Shown here in pieces: positions 51,552-59,992 of a stretch of 64,000 bases of DNA. Position 1 is the stretch's first letter, and each line of letters begins with the position of its first letter. The notes under the pieces were generated by a model. The model was not told the DNA's origin, ran no database searches, and saw only the letters and a program-made list of their open reading frames with translations. Location of the stretch: contig JAGQRH010000018.1 of the NCBI GenBank assembly GCA_020425605.1, positions 28,465 through 92,464 on the forward strand, read 5' to 3'. This DNA is from Planctomycetota bacterium. Its GTDB lineage: Bacteria; Planctomycetota; UBA8742; UBA2392. A program made the translations under genes and the position numbers.

Positions 51552-52200
51552 ATTTCGCCTCCTCCGTCTGTTTCATCAGGCCGCGATGGATCCAGACCTT
51601 GATACCCAGGATGCCATAGGTGGTCTTGGCCTCAGCGAAACCGTAGTCAATATCTGCATCCAGTGTGCTCAGCGGAACCGAGCCCCAGGTCTGCTTCTCA
51701 ATGCGCCCCAGGTCAGCGCCGCCAAGACGGCCGGCCACTACAACCTTGCAACCATGGGCGCCGGCCCCGCGGATCAACTCGATCTCGCGCTTGATGGCGC
51801 GGCGGAAGCTGCCGCGACGCACGAGCTGCTCTTCGATGCGCTCAGCTGCGAGCTGCGCATCAAGCTCGGGCTTCTGGACTTCCATGACGCGGATGTCCAC
51901 CAGCTTGCCGTCTGTCAGCAGGCTGATTTCCTTCTCAAGGTCGCTGAGGCGGTTGGTTTTCTTGCCAATCAGCATGCCGGGCTTGGCCGTGAACACGTAG
52001 ACCGTGATCTTGTCGTCGCCCTTGCGCTCAATCTCAACGCGCGGGATGGCGGCGAACTTGTACACACTCAGGATGTGCTTACGGATCTTCGAGTCTTCGA
52101 CCAGGTAGGTGCCGAAGGCCTTCTTGTTCGCGTACCAACGCGAACGCCAAGGCTTCGAAATGCCCACCCGGAATCCATACGGCCTGATCTTCTGACCCAT
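51535..52200 (-). CDS. rpsC: 30S ribosomal protein S3
   Basis: 221 residues, KH domain protein at the mRNA entry. MGQKIRPYGFRVGISKPWRS, KITVYVFTAKPGMLIGKKTN, SFRRAIKREIELIRGAGAHG and TTYGILGIKVWIHRGLM are diagnostic. The KH GXXG loop is GKKT. Overlaps rplP. Confidence 0.97.
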   Translation of the reverse strand: MGQKIRPYGFRVGISKPWRSRWYANKKAFGTYLVEDSKIRKHILSVYKFAAIPRVEIERKGDDKITVYVFTAKPGMLIGKKTNRLSDLEKEISLLTDGKLVDIRVMEVQKPELDAQLAAERIEEQLVRRGSFRRAIKREIELIRGAGAHGCKVVVAGRLGGADLGRIEKQTWGSVPLSTLDADIDYGFAEAKTTYGILGIKVWIHRGLMKQTEEAKYGLTS

Positions 52201-52239
52201 CTGTTTTCTCCGGGAACTCTGCTGTGTTCCCCTGGTCGT

Positions 52240-52941
52240 TTACTTTTTCTTGTCCGACTTCTTTTCAGACTTCTTTGCGGACTTGGTTTCTGTCTTCTTT
52301 TCCGCCTTCTTGGCCGGCTTGTCGTCCGCCTTCTTGGCTGACTTGGTTTCGGCCTTCTTGGCAGGCTTCTTTTCTGCGGGCTTCTCAGCCTTGGCTTCAG
52401 CCTTCTTGGCCGGCTTCTTTTCAGCCTTGGCTTCAGCCGGCTTGTCTGCCTTCTTTTCTGCCTTTTCCTCAACCTTGGCAGGAGCGCGACCTGTCTTGAT
52501 CATGCGCTCTTCGCGGCTCAGGCGCTGGCGCGGCTTACGGAACGCGGGGCGTCCCTTCGCGCGTTCTTCAATCAGTTCAGGCTCAGCCAGCGTCACAAAC
52601 AGGTGGCAGGTGTAGCGCGTGAAGGGATTCGCCATGCCGCGCGAGCGCGGGCGCCAGCGCTTCATGCGCGGACCTTCATCCACACGTGCTTCTGCGATGA
52701 CGAGGTTATCAGTCTCGATATCGATGCCATTGCGGTTGCCGTACTCTTCTGCGTTGGCCACGGCCGACTCAATCAGCTTCTTGATCGCCGGCGCGGCGCG
52801 CTTGTTGACGAACTGCAACAGCACAACCGCCTCATCAGCGTCACGACCGCGGACCGCATCCATCACGAGGCGCGCCTTGCGGGCACTCATGCGAATGTTA
52901 CGGGCGCTAGCCTTGAATTCTCTTTTTGTCGCCTCGGCCAT
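52240..52941 (-). CDS. rplV: 50S ribosomal protein L22 with long Lys/Ala tail
   Basis: 233 residues, twice the usual 110. The core (SARNIRMSARKARLVMDAVR, AVANAEEYGNRNGIDIETDN, RWRPRSRGMANPFTRYTCHL, FVTLAE) is normal and lines the exit tunnel. From about residue 155 a low-complexity tail of Lys, Ala, Glu and Pro repeats begins (see separate entry). Between rpsS and rpsC. Confidence 0.95.
   Translation of the reverse strand: MAEATKREFKASARNIRMSARKARLVMDAVRGRDADEAVVLLQFVNKRAAPAIKKLIESAVANAEEYGNRNGIDIETDNLVIAEARVDEGPRMKRWRPRSRGMANPFTRYTCHLFVTLAEPELIEERAKGRPAFRKPRQRLSREERMIKTGRAPAKVEEKAEKKADKPAEAKAEKKPAKKAEAKAEKPAEKKPAKKAETKSAKKADDKPAKKAEKKTETKSAKKSEKKSDKKK
52243..52479 (-). repeat. low-complexity KKPAKKAE/KSAKK tail of L22
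   Basis: Encodes about 79 residues made of imperfect units such as KAEKKPAKKAEAK, KPAEKKPAKKAE, TKSAKKADDKPAKKAE, TKSAKKSEKKSDKKK. The repeating DNA is visible as alternating runs of GCCTTC/TTGGC and CTTCTT on the plus strand. It resembles histone-H1-like tails and is probably flexible and basic. Confidence 0.85.
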
Positions 52942-52986
52942 GACAGCCGTCTCCTTGTATTTCTGCGCGGCTTACCGCGCTTCGCG

Positions 52987-53256
52987 TTACGCCTTGCGGT
53001 GACCGGTGTGGCCCTTGTAATTGCGGGTCGGGGAAAACTCCCCGAGCTTGTGCCCCACCATGTCTTCAGTGACGAACACGCGCAGATGCTGCTTGCCGTT
53101 GTGAACCATGAAGGTCAGGTTCACGAACTCAGGAATGATAGTGCTGGCGCGCGACCAGGTCTTGATCGCTTCACGGCCACCCTGTTCCTTGACGCGGAGC
53201 ACCTTGCTCATGAGCTTCGCATCGACAAACGGTCCCTTTTTCAAGCTACGAGGCAT
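52987..53256 (-). CDS. rpsS: 30S ribosomal protein S19
   Basis: 89 residues. [40 protein letters not shown] and [20 protein letters not shown], ending [18 protein letters not shown], are diagnostic. Between rplB and rplV. Confidence 0.97.
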   Translation of the reverse strand: MPRSLKKGPFVDAKLMSKVLRVKEQGGREAIKTWSRASTIIPEFVNLTFMVHNGKQHLRVFVTEDMVGHKLGEFSPTRNYKGHTGHRKA

Positions 53257-53283
53257 GCCTTCTCCTGGGCGCGGTCCTTACCG

Positions 53284-54132
53284 CTACTTCGACTTCGCCT
53301 TACGGCGGCGCTTACGAATGATCATCTTGTTCGACGGGTTCTTCGGACGACGAGTCTTCGGGCCCTTCGCCAGATTGCCGTGCGCGTCCACCGGCTGCCG
53401 GCCACCACCGCCACGGTCGTTACCGCCGCCATGCGGGTGGTCCACCGGGTTCTTGCTTGTACCGCGGTTGCGCGGCTTACGGCCGAGCCAGCGGTTGCGA
53501 CCAGCCTTGCCGATCGCGATGTTCATGTGGTCCAGGTTGCTCACCTGGCCGATGGTTGCGCGGCAGGTCTTGTGCACTCGGCGAATTTCACCACTGGGAA
53601 GCTGCACGGCCATCCAGGTGTCGTCAACGCGACCGGAAAGCACACACTGCGCCCCCGCACCACGCGCGAGCTGGCCGCCCTTGCCCGGCTGAAGCTCCAC
53701 GTTGTGGATGGTCAGGCCCTGCGGAATCTTGTCCAGCGGGAGGCAGTTGCCGACACGCGGCTCTGCATCGGGACCGCTGGTGACGGTGTCGCCTTCCTTG
53801 AGACCATGCGGCGCAAGGATGTACTCCTTGGCTCCGTTCGCATACCAGATCTGTGCGACGAAGCAGGTGCGGTTCGGGTCGTACTCGATGGACTTGACTG
53901 ATGCCGGCACGCCGTCGAACTTCGCGCGCTTGAAGTCAATCTCACGATAACGGCGCTTGTGGCCACCGCCGCGATAGTGCGAGGTGATACGACCGCGGTT
54001 GTTACGCCCACCCGTGCTGTGCTTGCCCTTCGTCTTGCTCTTGAGGGGCGCAACGTCGCTAAGCTCGGAGTAATCGAGCAGGCGCGTGTGGCGCAGCGAC
54101 GGAGTGCGAGGTTGGAATGTCTTGATTGCCAT
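53284..54132 (-). CDS. rplB: 50S ribosomal protein L2
   Basis: 282 residues, next to the peptidyl-transferase centre. AIKTFQPRTPSLRHTRLLDY, GRNNRGRITSHYRGGGHKRR, PGKGGQLARGAGAQCVLSG and NPVDHPHGGGNDRGGGGRQP (with the conserved His) are diagnostic. Start at 54132; a frame extension upstream is rejected. Confidence 0.97.
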   Translation of the reverse strand: MAIKTFQPRTPSLRHTRLLDYSELSDVAPLKSKTKGKHSTGGRNNRGRITSHYRGGGHKRRYREIDFKRAKFDGVPASVKSIEYDPNRTCFVAQIWYANGAKEYILAPHGLKEGDTVTSGPDAEPRVGNCLPLDKIPQGLTIHNVELQPGKGGQLARGAGAQCVLSGRVDDTWMAVQLPSGEIRRVHKTCRATIGQVSNLDHMNIAIGKAGRNRWLGRKPRNRGTSKNPVDHPHGGGNDRGGGGRQPVDAHGNLAKGPKTRRPKNPSNKMIIRKRRRKAKSK

Positions 54133-54186
54133 GATTCGTACCTTCATCTCCCGGCTTCTCGGCCCGGGCGGCCATAGTCAAAAACC

Positions 54187-54477
54187 TTAGGTCAGCTCGA
54201 TCGTCTCGCCCTTTTCGAGCGTGATCAGCGCCTTCTTCCAGTCGGACTCGTTGAAGTATCCGTAGCGGTTGCGTTTGTTCTTGCGACCCTTCATCCGGAT
54301 CGTGCGAACCTTGGCGACTTTCACCTTGAACACATCGCGAACGGCCTGGGCGATCTGCAGCTTGTTGGCATGCAGGTCGACTTCGAACACGTAAACGCCA
54401 TCAGCCATCTGAACGCTGCTCTTTTCAGTGATCAGCGGGCGCCTAAGGACGTCAAGAATCTCGGGCTGTACGGTCAT
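54187..54477 (-). CDS. rplW: 50S ribosomal protein L23
   Basis: 96 residues, docking site for trigger factor and SRP at the exit. LRRPLITEKSSVQMADGVYV, FEVDLHANKLQIAQAVRDVF and VRTIRMKGRKNKRNRYGYFN are diagnostic. Two bases from rplD. Confidence 0.96.
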   Translation of the reverse strand: MTVQPEILDVLRRPLITEKSSVQMADGVYVFEVDLHANKLQIAQAVRDVFKVKVAKVRTIRMKGRKNKRNRYGYFNESDWKKALITLEKGETIELT

Positions 54478-54479
54478 GT

Positions 54480-55118
54480 CTACTTCTCCTTACCGGCGTC
54501 GCCGCTGGTCAGGGCATTGAAGGCCTCGCGCGTGAGCAGCAAACGGCGCTGGCGTGAGACCTCGAAAGCATTGAACTGCGCCACGGGACGAACCAGCGAA
54601 CGCGGAATGTTGCGGGCCGACAGGTAGAAATTGCGGTCTTCCTTGTCGACACCCAGCAGCAGCGAGCCATGGTCAAAACCGGCGCCGCGAAGCATCTTCG
54701 TAAGCTTGGACGTCTTCGGCTTGTCGAAGCTGAGGCCGTCCACCACGGCCACGTCGCCCGCCTTGAACTTGGCCAGCAGCGCGCTGTGCAATGCAAGCTT
54801 GCGCATCTTGGCAGGAATGCGAACGCGATAGCTGCGCGGGTGCGGTCCGTGAGCGACACTGCCCTTCACGCGGTGCGGGGCGTGTTTCTGGCCCGTGCGT
54901 GCACGGCCGGTGCCCTTCTGGCGCCAGGGCTTCTTGTTGCTGCCCTGCACGTCACCGAGATTGAGCGTGTTGGCTGTACCCTGACGGCGATTCGCCTCGT
55001 ACGCGATGATTACTTCGCGCAGGGTGCGTGTCTTAACCTTGTCGCCAAACACGGACTCGTCGAAGGAGAGCTTCTCCGTCGCTTTGCCGTTGGCGTCATA
55101 AACCTGGACTTCAATCAT
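54480..55118 (-). CDS. rplD: 50S ribosomal protein L4
   Basis: 212 residues, reaches into the exit tunnel. [40 protein letters not shown], and [20 protein letters not shown] are diagnostic. In E. coli L4 also controls the S10 operon; no comparable leader was examined here. Confidence 0.97.
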   Translation of the reverse strand: MIEVQVYDANGKATEKLSFDESVFGDKVKTRTLREVIIAYEANRRQGTANTLNLGDVQGSNKKPWRQKGTGRARTGQKHAPHRVKGSVAHGPHPRSYRVRIPAKMRKLALHSALLAKFKAGDVAVVDGLSFDKPKTSKLTKMLRGAGFDHGSLLLGVDKEDRNFYLSARNIPRSLVRPVAQFNAFEVSRQRRLLLTREAFNALTSGDAGKEK

Positions 55119-55154
55119 CGTTCTTTCCCGTAAGCACCTGCGTCAAAAGCGTCT

Positions 55155-55835
55155 TTACTGCTGCTTGCCCTTGCGCAGTGCGCGGTCTTCCTTCTTCGCG
55201 CGCTTGGCCTTGGCCTTGCGCACCAATATCTCGCCACCGTTGTGCCCGGGCACTGCACCGCGAACAAAGAGCAGGTTGCGCTCTGCGTCTACGCGGGCGA
55301 CCACAAGATTGCGAACGGTGATCCGATTCGTGCCCATGTGCCCCGCCATGCGGGTCCCCTTGAGCACGCGTGCCATGGTGGTGTTCGCGCCGGTACTGCC
55401 AGACTCACGCGCGTTCTTGGTACCGTGACCGCGAGGTCCGCTATTGAAACCGTGGCGCTTGATACCGCCCTGGAAACCGCGGCCCTTGGTGTTGCCGATC
55501 ACGTCGATGAAGTCGCCTTCTTTGAAGACGTCGGCAACTTTCACCACATCGCCCGACTTCAGCTCGGAAGCGGCATCGAGGCGAATCTCGCGAATGCGGC
55601 GGCGCGGCTCCGCGCCGACCTTCTTCCAGTGACCCTTCAGCGGCTTCTTGACGCGGCTAAGCTTGATGTCGCCAAAGCCAAGCTGCACGCCGAAGTAGCC
55701 GTCGTTCTCTTCCGTCTTGATCTGGGCAACCGTGCACGGGCCGACTTCAAGAATGGTGACGGGCACTACTGCACCGTCCTCCTTGAAGAGCTGGCTCATT
55801 TCCCGCTTGGTGCCCAACAGCATTTTTACTGACAT
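55155..55835 (-). CDS. rplC: 50S ribosomal protein L3
   Basis: 226 residues. MLLGTKREMSQLFKEDGAVV, PVTILEVGPCTVAQIKTEEN, GGIKRHGFNSGPRGHGTKNA, TRMAGHMGTNRITVRNLVVA are diagnostic. Start at 55835 with GAGG upstream. It follows rpsJ. Confidence 0.97.
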   Translation of the reverse strand: MSVKMLLGTKREMSQLFKEDGAVVPVTILEVGPCTVAQIKTEENDGYFGVQLGFGDIKLSRVKKPLKGHWKKVGAEPRRRIREIRLDAASELKSGDVVKVADVFKEGDFIDVIGNTKGRGFQGGIKRHGFNSGPRGHGTKNARESGSTGANTTMARVLKGTRMAGHMGTNRITVRNLVVARVDAERNLLFVRGAVPGHNGGEILVRKAKAKRAKKEDRALRKGKQQ

Positions 55836-55898
55836 GTCTCTTCCTCTATTACCGACGCGGTCGAAGCCGTTGGTCGGCGCAGCCATCGGCCGCATTCA

Positions 55899-56216
55899 TC
55901 AGGTGTTGATCCGGACTTCCACGCCCGCCGGCAGATTCAGCGTCTGCAGCGCGTCAACCGTGCGAGAACTCGGCTGACGAATGTAGATCAGGCGCTTGTG
56001 CGTGCGGATTTCAAACTGCTCGCGACTCTTCTTGTCGATGTGCGGGCTGCGCAGCACCGTGTAGCGCTCGATGCGCGTCGGCAGCGGAATCGGGCCACTG
56101 ACCCGAGCGCCGCTGTCCCTTGCCGAGTCACAAATCTGGCGTGCCGACTGATCCAGCAGCTCGTGATCGTAGCCCTCAAGGCGAATCTTGATCTGCACCT
56201 TGTCTTCTTTCGCCAT
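55899..56216 (-). CDS. rpsJ: 30S ribosomal protein S10
   Basis: 105 residues, also the NusE antitermination protein. [59 protein letters not shown] are diagnostic. It heads the S10 operon directly after fusA; tuf, usual between them in many bacteria, is not here. A promoter lies just upstream. Confidence 0.97.
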   Translation of the reverse strand: MAKEDKVQIKIRLEGYDHELLDQSARQICDSARDSGARVSGPIPLPTRIERYTVLRSPHIDKKSREQFEIRTHKRLIYIRQPSSRTVDALQTLNLPAGVEVRINT

Positions 56217-56266
56217 AACCCACCGACACCTAAAGACTTACACTCAATGCACCAGGTCCGTTTCAA

Positions 56267-56300
56267 AAAGGGCGCGAAACTTAGCGTTGCAATGCCCTTT
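56267..56300 (-). terminator. possible fusA terminator overlapping the rpsJ promoter
   Basis: On the minus strand AAAGGGC (56294-56300) pairs with GCCCTTT (56267-56273) around a 20-base loop, ending in TTTTT. The loop contains the -10 box of the predicted rpsJ promoter. Confidence 0.35.
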
Positions 56301-56306
56301 CGTCAA
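56278..56306 (-). promoter_or_regulatory. predicted rpsJ (S10 operon) promoter
   Basis: Minus strand TTGACG (56301-56306), 17 bases, TAAGTT (56278-56283). Start near 56271, about 55 bases before the rpsJ ATG. The -35 is identical to that before rpsG. Confidence 0.55.
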
Positions 56307-56321
56307 GCGGCCGTTCGTTGT

Positions 56322-58466
56322 CTACCTTCTGGCTCCCGCCTTGGCGCCCCCGCGCTCTGCCATGATCTTCTCGCGAACGTGCGGCGGGCAGATCTCGTAG
56401 CGGTACGGCTCCATGCTGTAGTTCGCGCGGCCCTGTGAAAGCCCGCGAACCGCCTGCACGTAGCCGAACATCTCACTCAGCGGGGCGATGGCCGTGATAA
56501 TCGTGATGTCGTCGTCCTTCTCGGTGCTCTCGATACGCGCGCGACGACTGTTCAAGTCACCGATCACCGAGCCCTGGAAATCGTGCGGCGTGCGCACTTC
56601 GACCTTCATCATCGGCTCGAGAATTTCAGTCCCGACCTTTTCGAGCAGCTCACGGTACGCCAGGCGTGACGCGTCCTTGTACGCAAAGTCCTTACTGTCG
56701 ACGTCGTGATAGCTGCCGTCGTACAGCTCTGCCTTGATACCCTGCACCGCATAGCCGGCCAGGCCGCCCGTGCGGCAAGCTTCGTTGATACCGTCGAGCG
56801 CGCTCTTGATGAACTGGCGCGGGATGGCGCCGCCGACGACTTCGTCCTCGACAATGACCTTGTCGCGCTCTTCTTCGGGAAGGCTGGACCAGCGGATCTT
56901 CACGTGACCATAGCTGCCCGCACCACCCGACTGCTTTTTGTGCACGCCTTCGGTCTCGATGCTGCCGTTGATGATCACTGTTTCGCGATATGCAACGCGC
57001 GGCTGACCAACGTTGGCATCCACCTTGAACTCGCGCAGGATTCGGTCGCGGATAATGTCGAGGTGAAGCTCGCCCATGCCGGAGATGACAGTCTGCTGGG
57101 TTTCCGGGTCGAGCTTGATCTGGAAGGTCGGGTCGTCCTTGGCCATCTTTGACAGCGCGTTGGCGAGCTTTTCGCGGTCCGCGTTCGTCTTTGGCTCAAT
57201 GGACATGGCGATCACGGTTGCCGGGAACGTAATCGCACCAAGGGCCAGGACATCGTCCTCGCTGCAAAGCGTGTCACCGGTCTTCGTGTAGTTCAGCCCA
57301 AGCACAGCGACAATGTCGCCGGCGCCGGCTTCATCAATATTCTCGCGCTTGATGGAGTGCATGCGCAGCAAACGGTTGATGCGCTCGCGCTTCTTGGAGC
57401 GCGGGTTGTGAACGCTGGAGCCGGACTTGAGGATGCCGGAGTAGATGCGAATGTACGTCAAGTCCCCGTGCTGCTCGGTCATGGTCTTGAACGCAAGGCA
57501 AGCAAGCGGACCGTTTGTATCGGCGGGCAACTTGCGCGGAGTCTGCGATTCGATCGGCTCGTCGCTCTCGGGGTCAAAGCTGTCGACCGGCGGAATGTCG
57601 AGCGGGCTCGGCAAGTACCAAAGCACGCCATTCAGCACTTCCTGCACGCCCTTGTCACGCAGCGCGCTGCCGCAATAGACGGGAATGGCCTTGAACGAAA
57701 GGCAGCCCTTGCGCAGCGCCTTACGAATCATGGTGTCGTCGATCTGGTCGAATTTCTCTTCCAGGAACAGCATGCCGAGTTCTTCGTCAACGTCGGCGAG
57801 CTTTTCGATCATCGCCGCGCGCGCGATCTTGGCATCTTCAACATAGTCGCTGGGAATGTCGTGCAGGACACGCTGCAGGCCGTGCTCACCTTCGAACGTG
57901 ATGGCCTTCATCTCAATCAGGTCGATGATGCCCTGGAACTCGGTCTCCTGCCCCAGCGGAATCTGGACCGGCACCGGGTTGGCGTTCAGGCGCTTGACCA
58001 TCGAGTCGACGGCCTTTTTGAAGTTTGCGCCGATCTTGTCCATCTTGTTGATGAACGCGAAGCGCGGAACCTTGTACTTGGATGCCTGGCGCCACACGGT
58101 TTCCGACTGGGCTTCCACGCCTTCCTTGCCGTCGAACACAACGACCGCGCCGTCGAGCACGCGCAGTGAGCGCTCAACCTCGGCGGTGAAGTCAACGTGC
58201 CCCGGCGTGTCGATGATGTTGATGGTGTAGCGCTGCTCGGTCAGCGGGTCTTTCCAGGCGCAGGTGGTTGCAGCCGCAGTGATAGTAATACCGCGTTCCT
58301 GCTCCTGTGCCATCCAGTCCATCGTGGCGGCGCCTTCGTGAACTTCACCGATGTCGTGTTCTTTGCCTGTGTAGAACAGCACGCGCTCAGTCGTCGTGGT
58401 TTTACCCGCGTCGATGTGCGCGATGATGCCGATGTTGCGAGTGTGCTCCAGGTCGAGTAGCGACAC
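56322..58466 (-). CDS. fusA: translation elongation factor G
   Basis: 714 residues, GTPase driving translocation. G-domain motifs: [19 protein letters not shown] (P-loop), [16 protein letters not shown] (switch), [16 protein letters not shown]. Domains II-V follow ([20 protein letters not shown] is a standard piece of domain III, with domain [22 protein letters not shown]). The GTG start at 58466 has GGAG upstream. Between rpsG and rpsJ, with its own predicted promoter and a long leader. Confidence 0.97.
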   Translation of the reverse strand: MSLLDLEHTRNIGIIAHIDAGKTTTTERVLFYTGKEHDIGEVHEGAATMDWMAQEQERGITITAAATTCAWKDPLTEQRYTINIIDTPGHVDFTAEVERSLRVLDGAVVVFDGKEGVEAQSETVWRQASKYKVPRFAFINKMDKIGANFKKAVDSMVKRLNANPVPVQIPLGQETEFQGIIDLIEMKAITFEGEHGLQRVLHDIPSDYVEDAKIARAAMIEKLADVDEELGMLFLEEKFDQIDDTMIRKALRKGCLSFKAIPVYCGSALRDKGVQEVLNGVLWYLPSPLDIPPVDSFDPESDEPIESQTPRKLPADTNGPLACLAFKTMTEQHGDLTYIRIYSGILKSGSSVHNPRSKKRERINRLLRMHSIKRENIDEAGAGDIVAVLGLNYTKTGDTLCSEDDVLALGAITFPATVIAMSIEPKTNADREKLANALSKMAKDDPTFQIKLDPETQQTVISGMGELHLDIIRDRILREFKVDANVGQPRVAYRETVIINGSIETEGVHKKQSGGAGSYGHVKIRWSSLPEEERDKVIVEDEVVGGAIPRQFIKSALDGINEACRTGGLAGYAVQGIKAELYDGSYHDVDSKDFAYKDASRLAYRELLEKVGTEILEPMMKVEVRTPHDFQGSVIGDLNSRRARIESTEKDDDITIITAIAPLSEMFGYVQAVRGLSQGRANYSMEPYRYEICPPHVREKIMAERGGAKAGARR

Positions 58467-58707
58467 GTCTATCTCCGTCTGTCTCTCGGGGCGGGCTTTG
58501 CCTGCCCCCTCAAAAATTCAGCGGGCCGGTCGCCCGATACATCCCGGGTTGCCGGCCCAAGCGGTTTCCCGCTCGCCAGGCACCCGGAACTTTCCTGCCG
58601 AAGCAGGCAGTTTTCCAAGCACTGCCCCGCACTTTCGGGGCCCTTATGCAGCCTTCACCAACGGGTGCCGGCCGGTTTTTCCACCCACACTCTTATGCGG
58701 GCGCGAA

Positions 58708-58735
58708 AGTGTAGGGTTCCGCCGCCCAAAGTCAA
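58708..58735 (-). promoter_or_regulatory. predicted fusA promoter
   Basis: Minus strand TTGACT (58730-58735), 16 bases, TACACT (58708-58713). A transcript from near 58701 would have a leader of about 235 bases before the fusA GTG. Confidence 0.6.
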
Positions 58736-58762
58736 CGGGCGGAATTGCCCTGCAGCATCAAA

Positions 58763-58800
58763 AGTCTGGAGCCCGGGGGCGTTGCTTCCGACCCCAGACT
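58763..58800 (-). terminator. terminator after rpsG
   Basis: AGTCTGG (58763-58769) and CCAGACT (58794-58800) enclose further GGGG/CCCC pairing, and the minus-strand tail is TTTTG. It begins 28 bases after the rpsG stop. Alternative pairing CTGGAG/CTCCAG is possible. Confidence 0.5.
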
Positions 58801-58827
58801 CCAGCAGTTCTTTCGCGCCTTTCGGTC

Positions 58828-59301
58828 TTACCAAGCGAAGTGGCTGAAGGCCTTGTTCGCCTCGGCCATGCGGTGGGTCTCTTCGCGCTTCTTGACCGCC
58901 GCACCTTCGCGCTTGAACGCTTCGCCCAATTCTTCGGCGAGGCACTGGTACATCGGCTTACCCTTGCGTGAACGGGCAGCGCTGATCAGCCAACGAAATG
59001 CCAGCGCCTGCTGGCGCTTCGCACCGACCGGCTTCGGCACCTGGTATGTGGCGCCGCCGACTCGCTTGCTTCGCACCTCGACCATCGGCCGAATGTTGTT
59101 CACCGCCTCATTGAACACCTCAAGCGGTTCCTTTTCAGGAATCCGTTCCTTGAGCACGTCCAGGGCGCCGTACACGATCCGCTGTGCGGTCGTACGCTTG
59201 CCCCTGTTCATGATCGAGTTGATGAACTTCGTCAGCAACTTCGAGTTGTAGACCGGGTCGGCCTGCAGAAATCGTTCTGTCGACTTATAGTTACGGGGCA
59301 T
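58828..59301 (-). CDS. rpsG: 30S ribosomal protein S7
   Basis: 157 residues, organises the 30S head and contacts E-site tRNA. DPVYNSKLLTKFINSIMNRG, KRTTAQRIVYGALDVL and VRSKRVGGATYQVPKPVGAK, then RRQQ-like RQQALAFRWLISAARSRKGK, are diagnostic. It has its own promoter and terminator, so it is apparently transcribed apart from rpsL and fusA. Confidence 0.97.
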   Translation of the reverse strand: MPRNYKSTERFLQADPVYNSKLLTKFINSIMNRGKRTTAQRIVYGALDVLKERIPEKEPLEVFNEAVNNIRPMVEVRSKRVGGATYQVPKPVGAKRQQALAFRWLISAARSRKGKPMYQCLAEELGEAFKREGAAVKKREETHRMAEANKAFSHFAW

Positions 59302-59347
59302 ACGCTCTTTTGCTCCGAAACGCCTATGGTTTGCGTAAGGGGCGCGA

Positions 59348-59375
59348 ATCGTAGCAGTGGCCCTTGCATCGTCAA
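59348..59375 (-). promoter_or_regulatory. predicted rpsG promoter
   Basis: Minus strand TTGACG (59370-59375), 16 bases, TACGAT (59348-59353). Start near 59341, about 40 bases before the ATG. It sits in a 274-base gap after the rpsL terminator. Confidence 0.6.
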
Positions 59376-59532
59376 GCAGGGGGAAAACAAGAATGTGCCA
59401 ACTTTATTCCGCCTGAAAATGCCGCATTTCCGGGGCTTGACAGACGACGCTGGTTTGCATGTTCAATCGCTGTCAGCAACTCTTCGCGCGAGAAAATGAA
59501 ACCAGGTGTCCGGATCATTGCAGCGCAAAACA

Positions 59533-59562
59533 AAAACGCCCCGGCAGTCGCCGGGGCGTTTT
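59533..59562 (-). terminator. strong rho-independent terminator after rpsL
   Basis: CGCCCCGGC (59537-59545) and GCCGGGGCG (59550-59558) form a perfect 9-base GC stem with a 4-base loop. On the minus strand the tail is TTTTTGTTTTG. It is 13 bases past the rpsL stop, ahead of rpsG. Confidence 0.9.
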
Positions 59563-59575
59563 GCTGAGTGATGTC

Positions 59576-59947
59576 TTACTTGCCGCGCTTTGTGCCGTAC
59601 TTGCTGCGGCTCTGCTTGCGGCCGTCGACACCCTGCGTGTCGAGCGCACCGCGGACGATGTGGTAGCGCACGCCCGGAAGGTCGCGAACCTTGCCACCAC
59701 GCACGAGCACAATGTTGTGCTCCTGCAGGTTGTGGCCTTCGCCCGGAATGTACGCGGTGATTTCACGCTGGTTGCTGAGTCGGATACGCGCGATCTTGCG
59801 CAGCGCCGAGTTCGGCTTCTTCGGCGTGGTTGTGCGCACCTGCAGACAAACGCCGCGCTTGAATTGGTTCGCCTCAAGGGCGGGGCTTGGGCTCTTCTTT
59901 ACAACCCGCTTGCGACGCTTGCGGGATAGCTGGTTCAGGGTCGGCAT
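59576..59947 (-). CDS. rpsL: 30S ribosomal protein S12
   Basis: 123 residues, decoding-centre protein. The loop [20 protein letters not shown] includes Lys43/Lys44, where streptomycin-resistance changes occur in other species. [20 protein letters not shown] and [20 protein letters not shown] are diagnostic. It lies 45 bases downstream of a lipoprotein gene and is closed by a strong terminator. Confidence 0.97.
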   Translation of the reverse strand: MPTLNQLSRKRRKRVVKKSPSPALEANQFKRGVCLQVRTTTPKKPNSALRKIARIRLSNQREITAYIPGEGHNLQEHNIVLVRGGKVRDLPGVRYHIVRGALDTQGVDGRKQSRSKYGTKRGK

Positions 59948-59992
59948 ATGCTTTTGTTTCCTGCTCTGAAAGTGATACGAAGGGCGAGAAGT

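Larger units (their letters stand above)
58467..58827 (-). other. structured region between rpsG and fusA, including fusA leader
   Basis: 361 bases, no gene. From the rpsG end it holds a terminator-like hairpin, the predicted fusA promoter, then about 235 bases of leader with GC-rich hairpins: GCCCCG/CGGGGC around CACTTT, CCTGC/GCAGG around CGAA, and GGGGC-GGGC with GCC-GCCCC (58488-58508) about 20 bases before the GTG. The leader might be an r-protein (S7 or EF-G) regulatory element. Confidence 0.55.
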
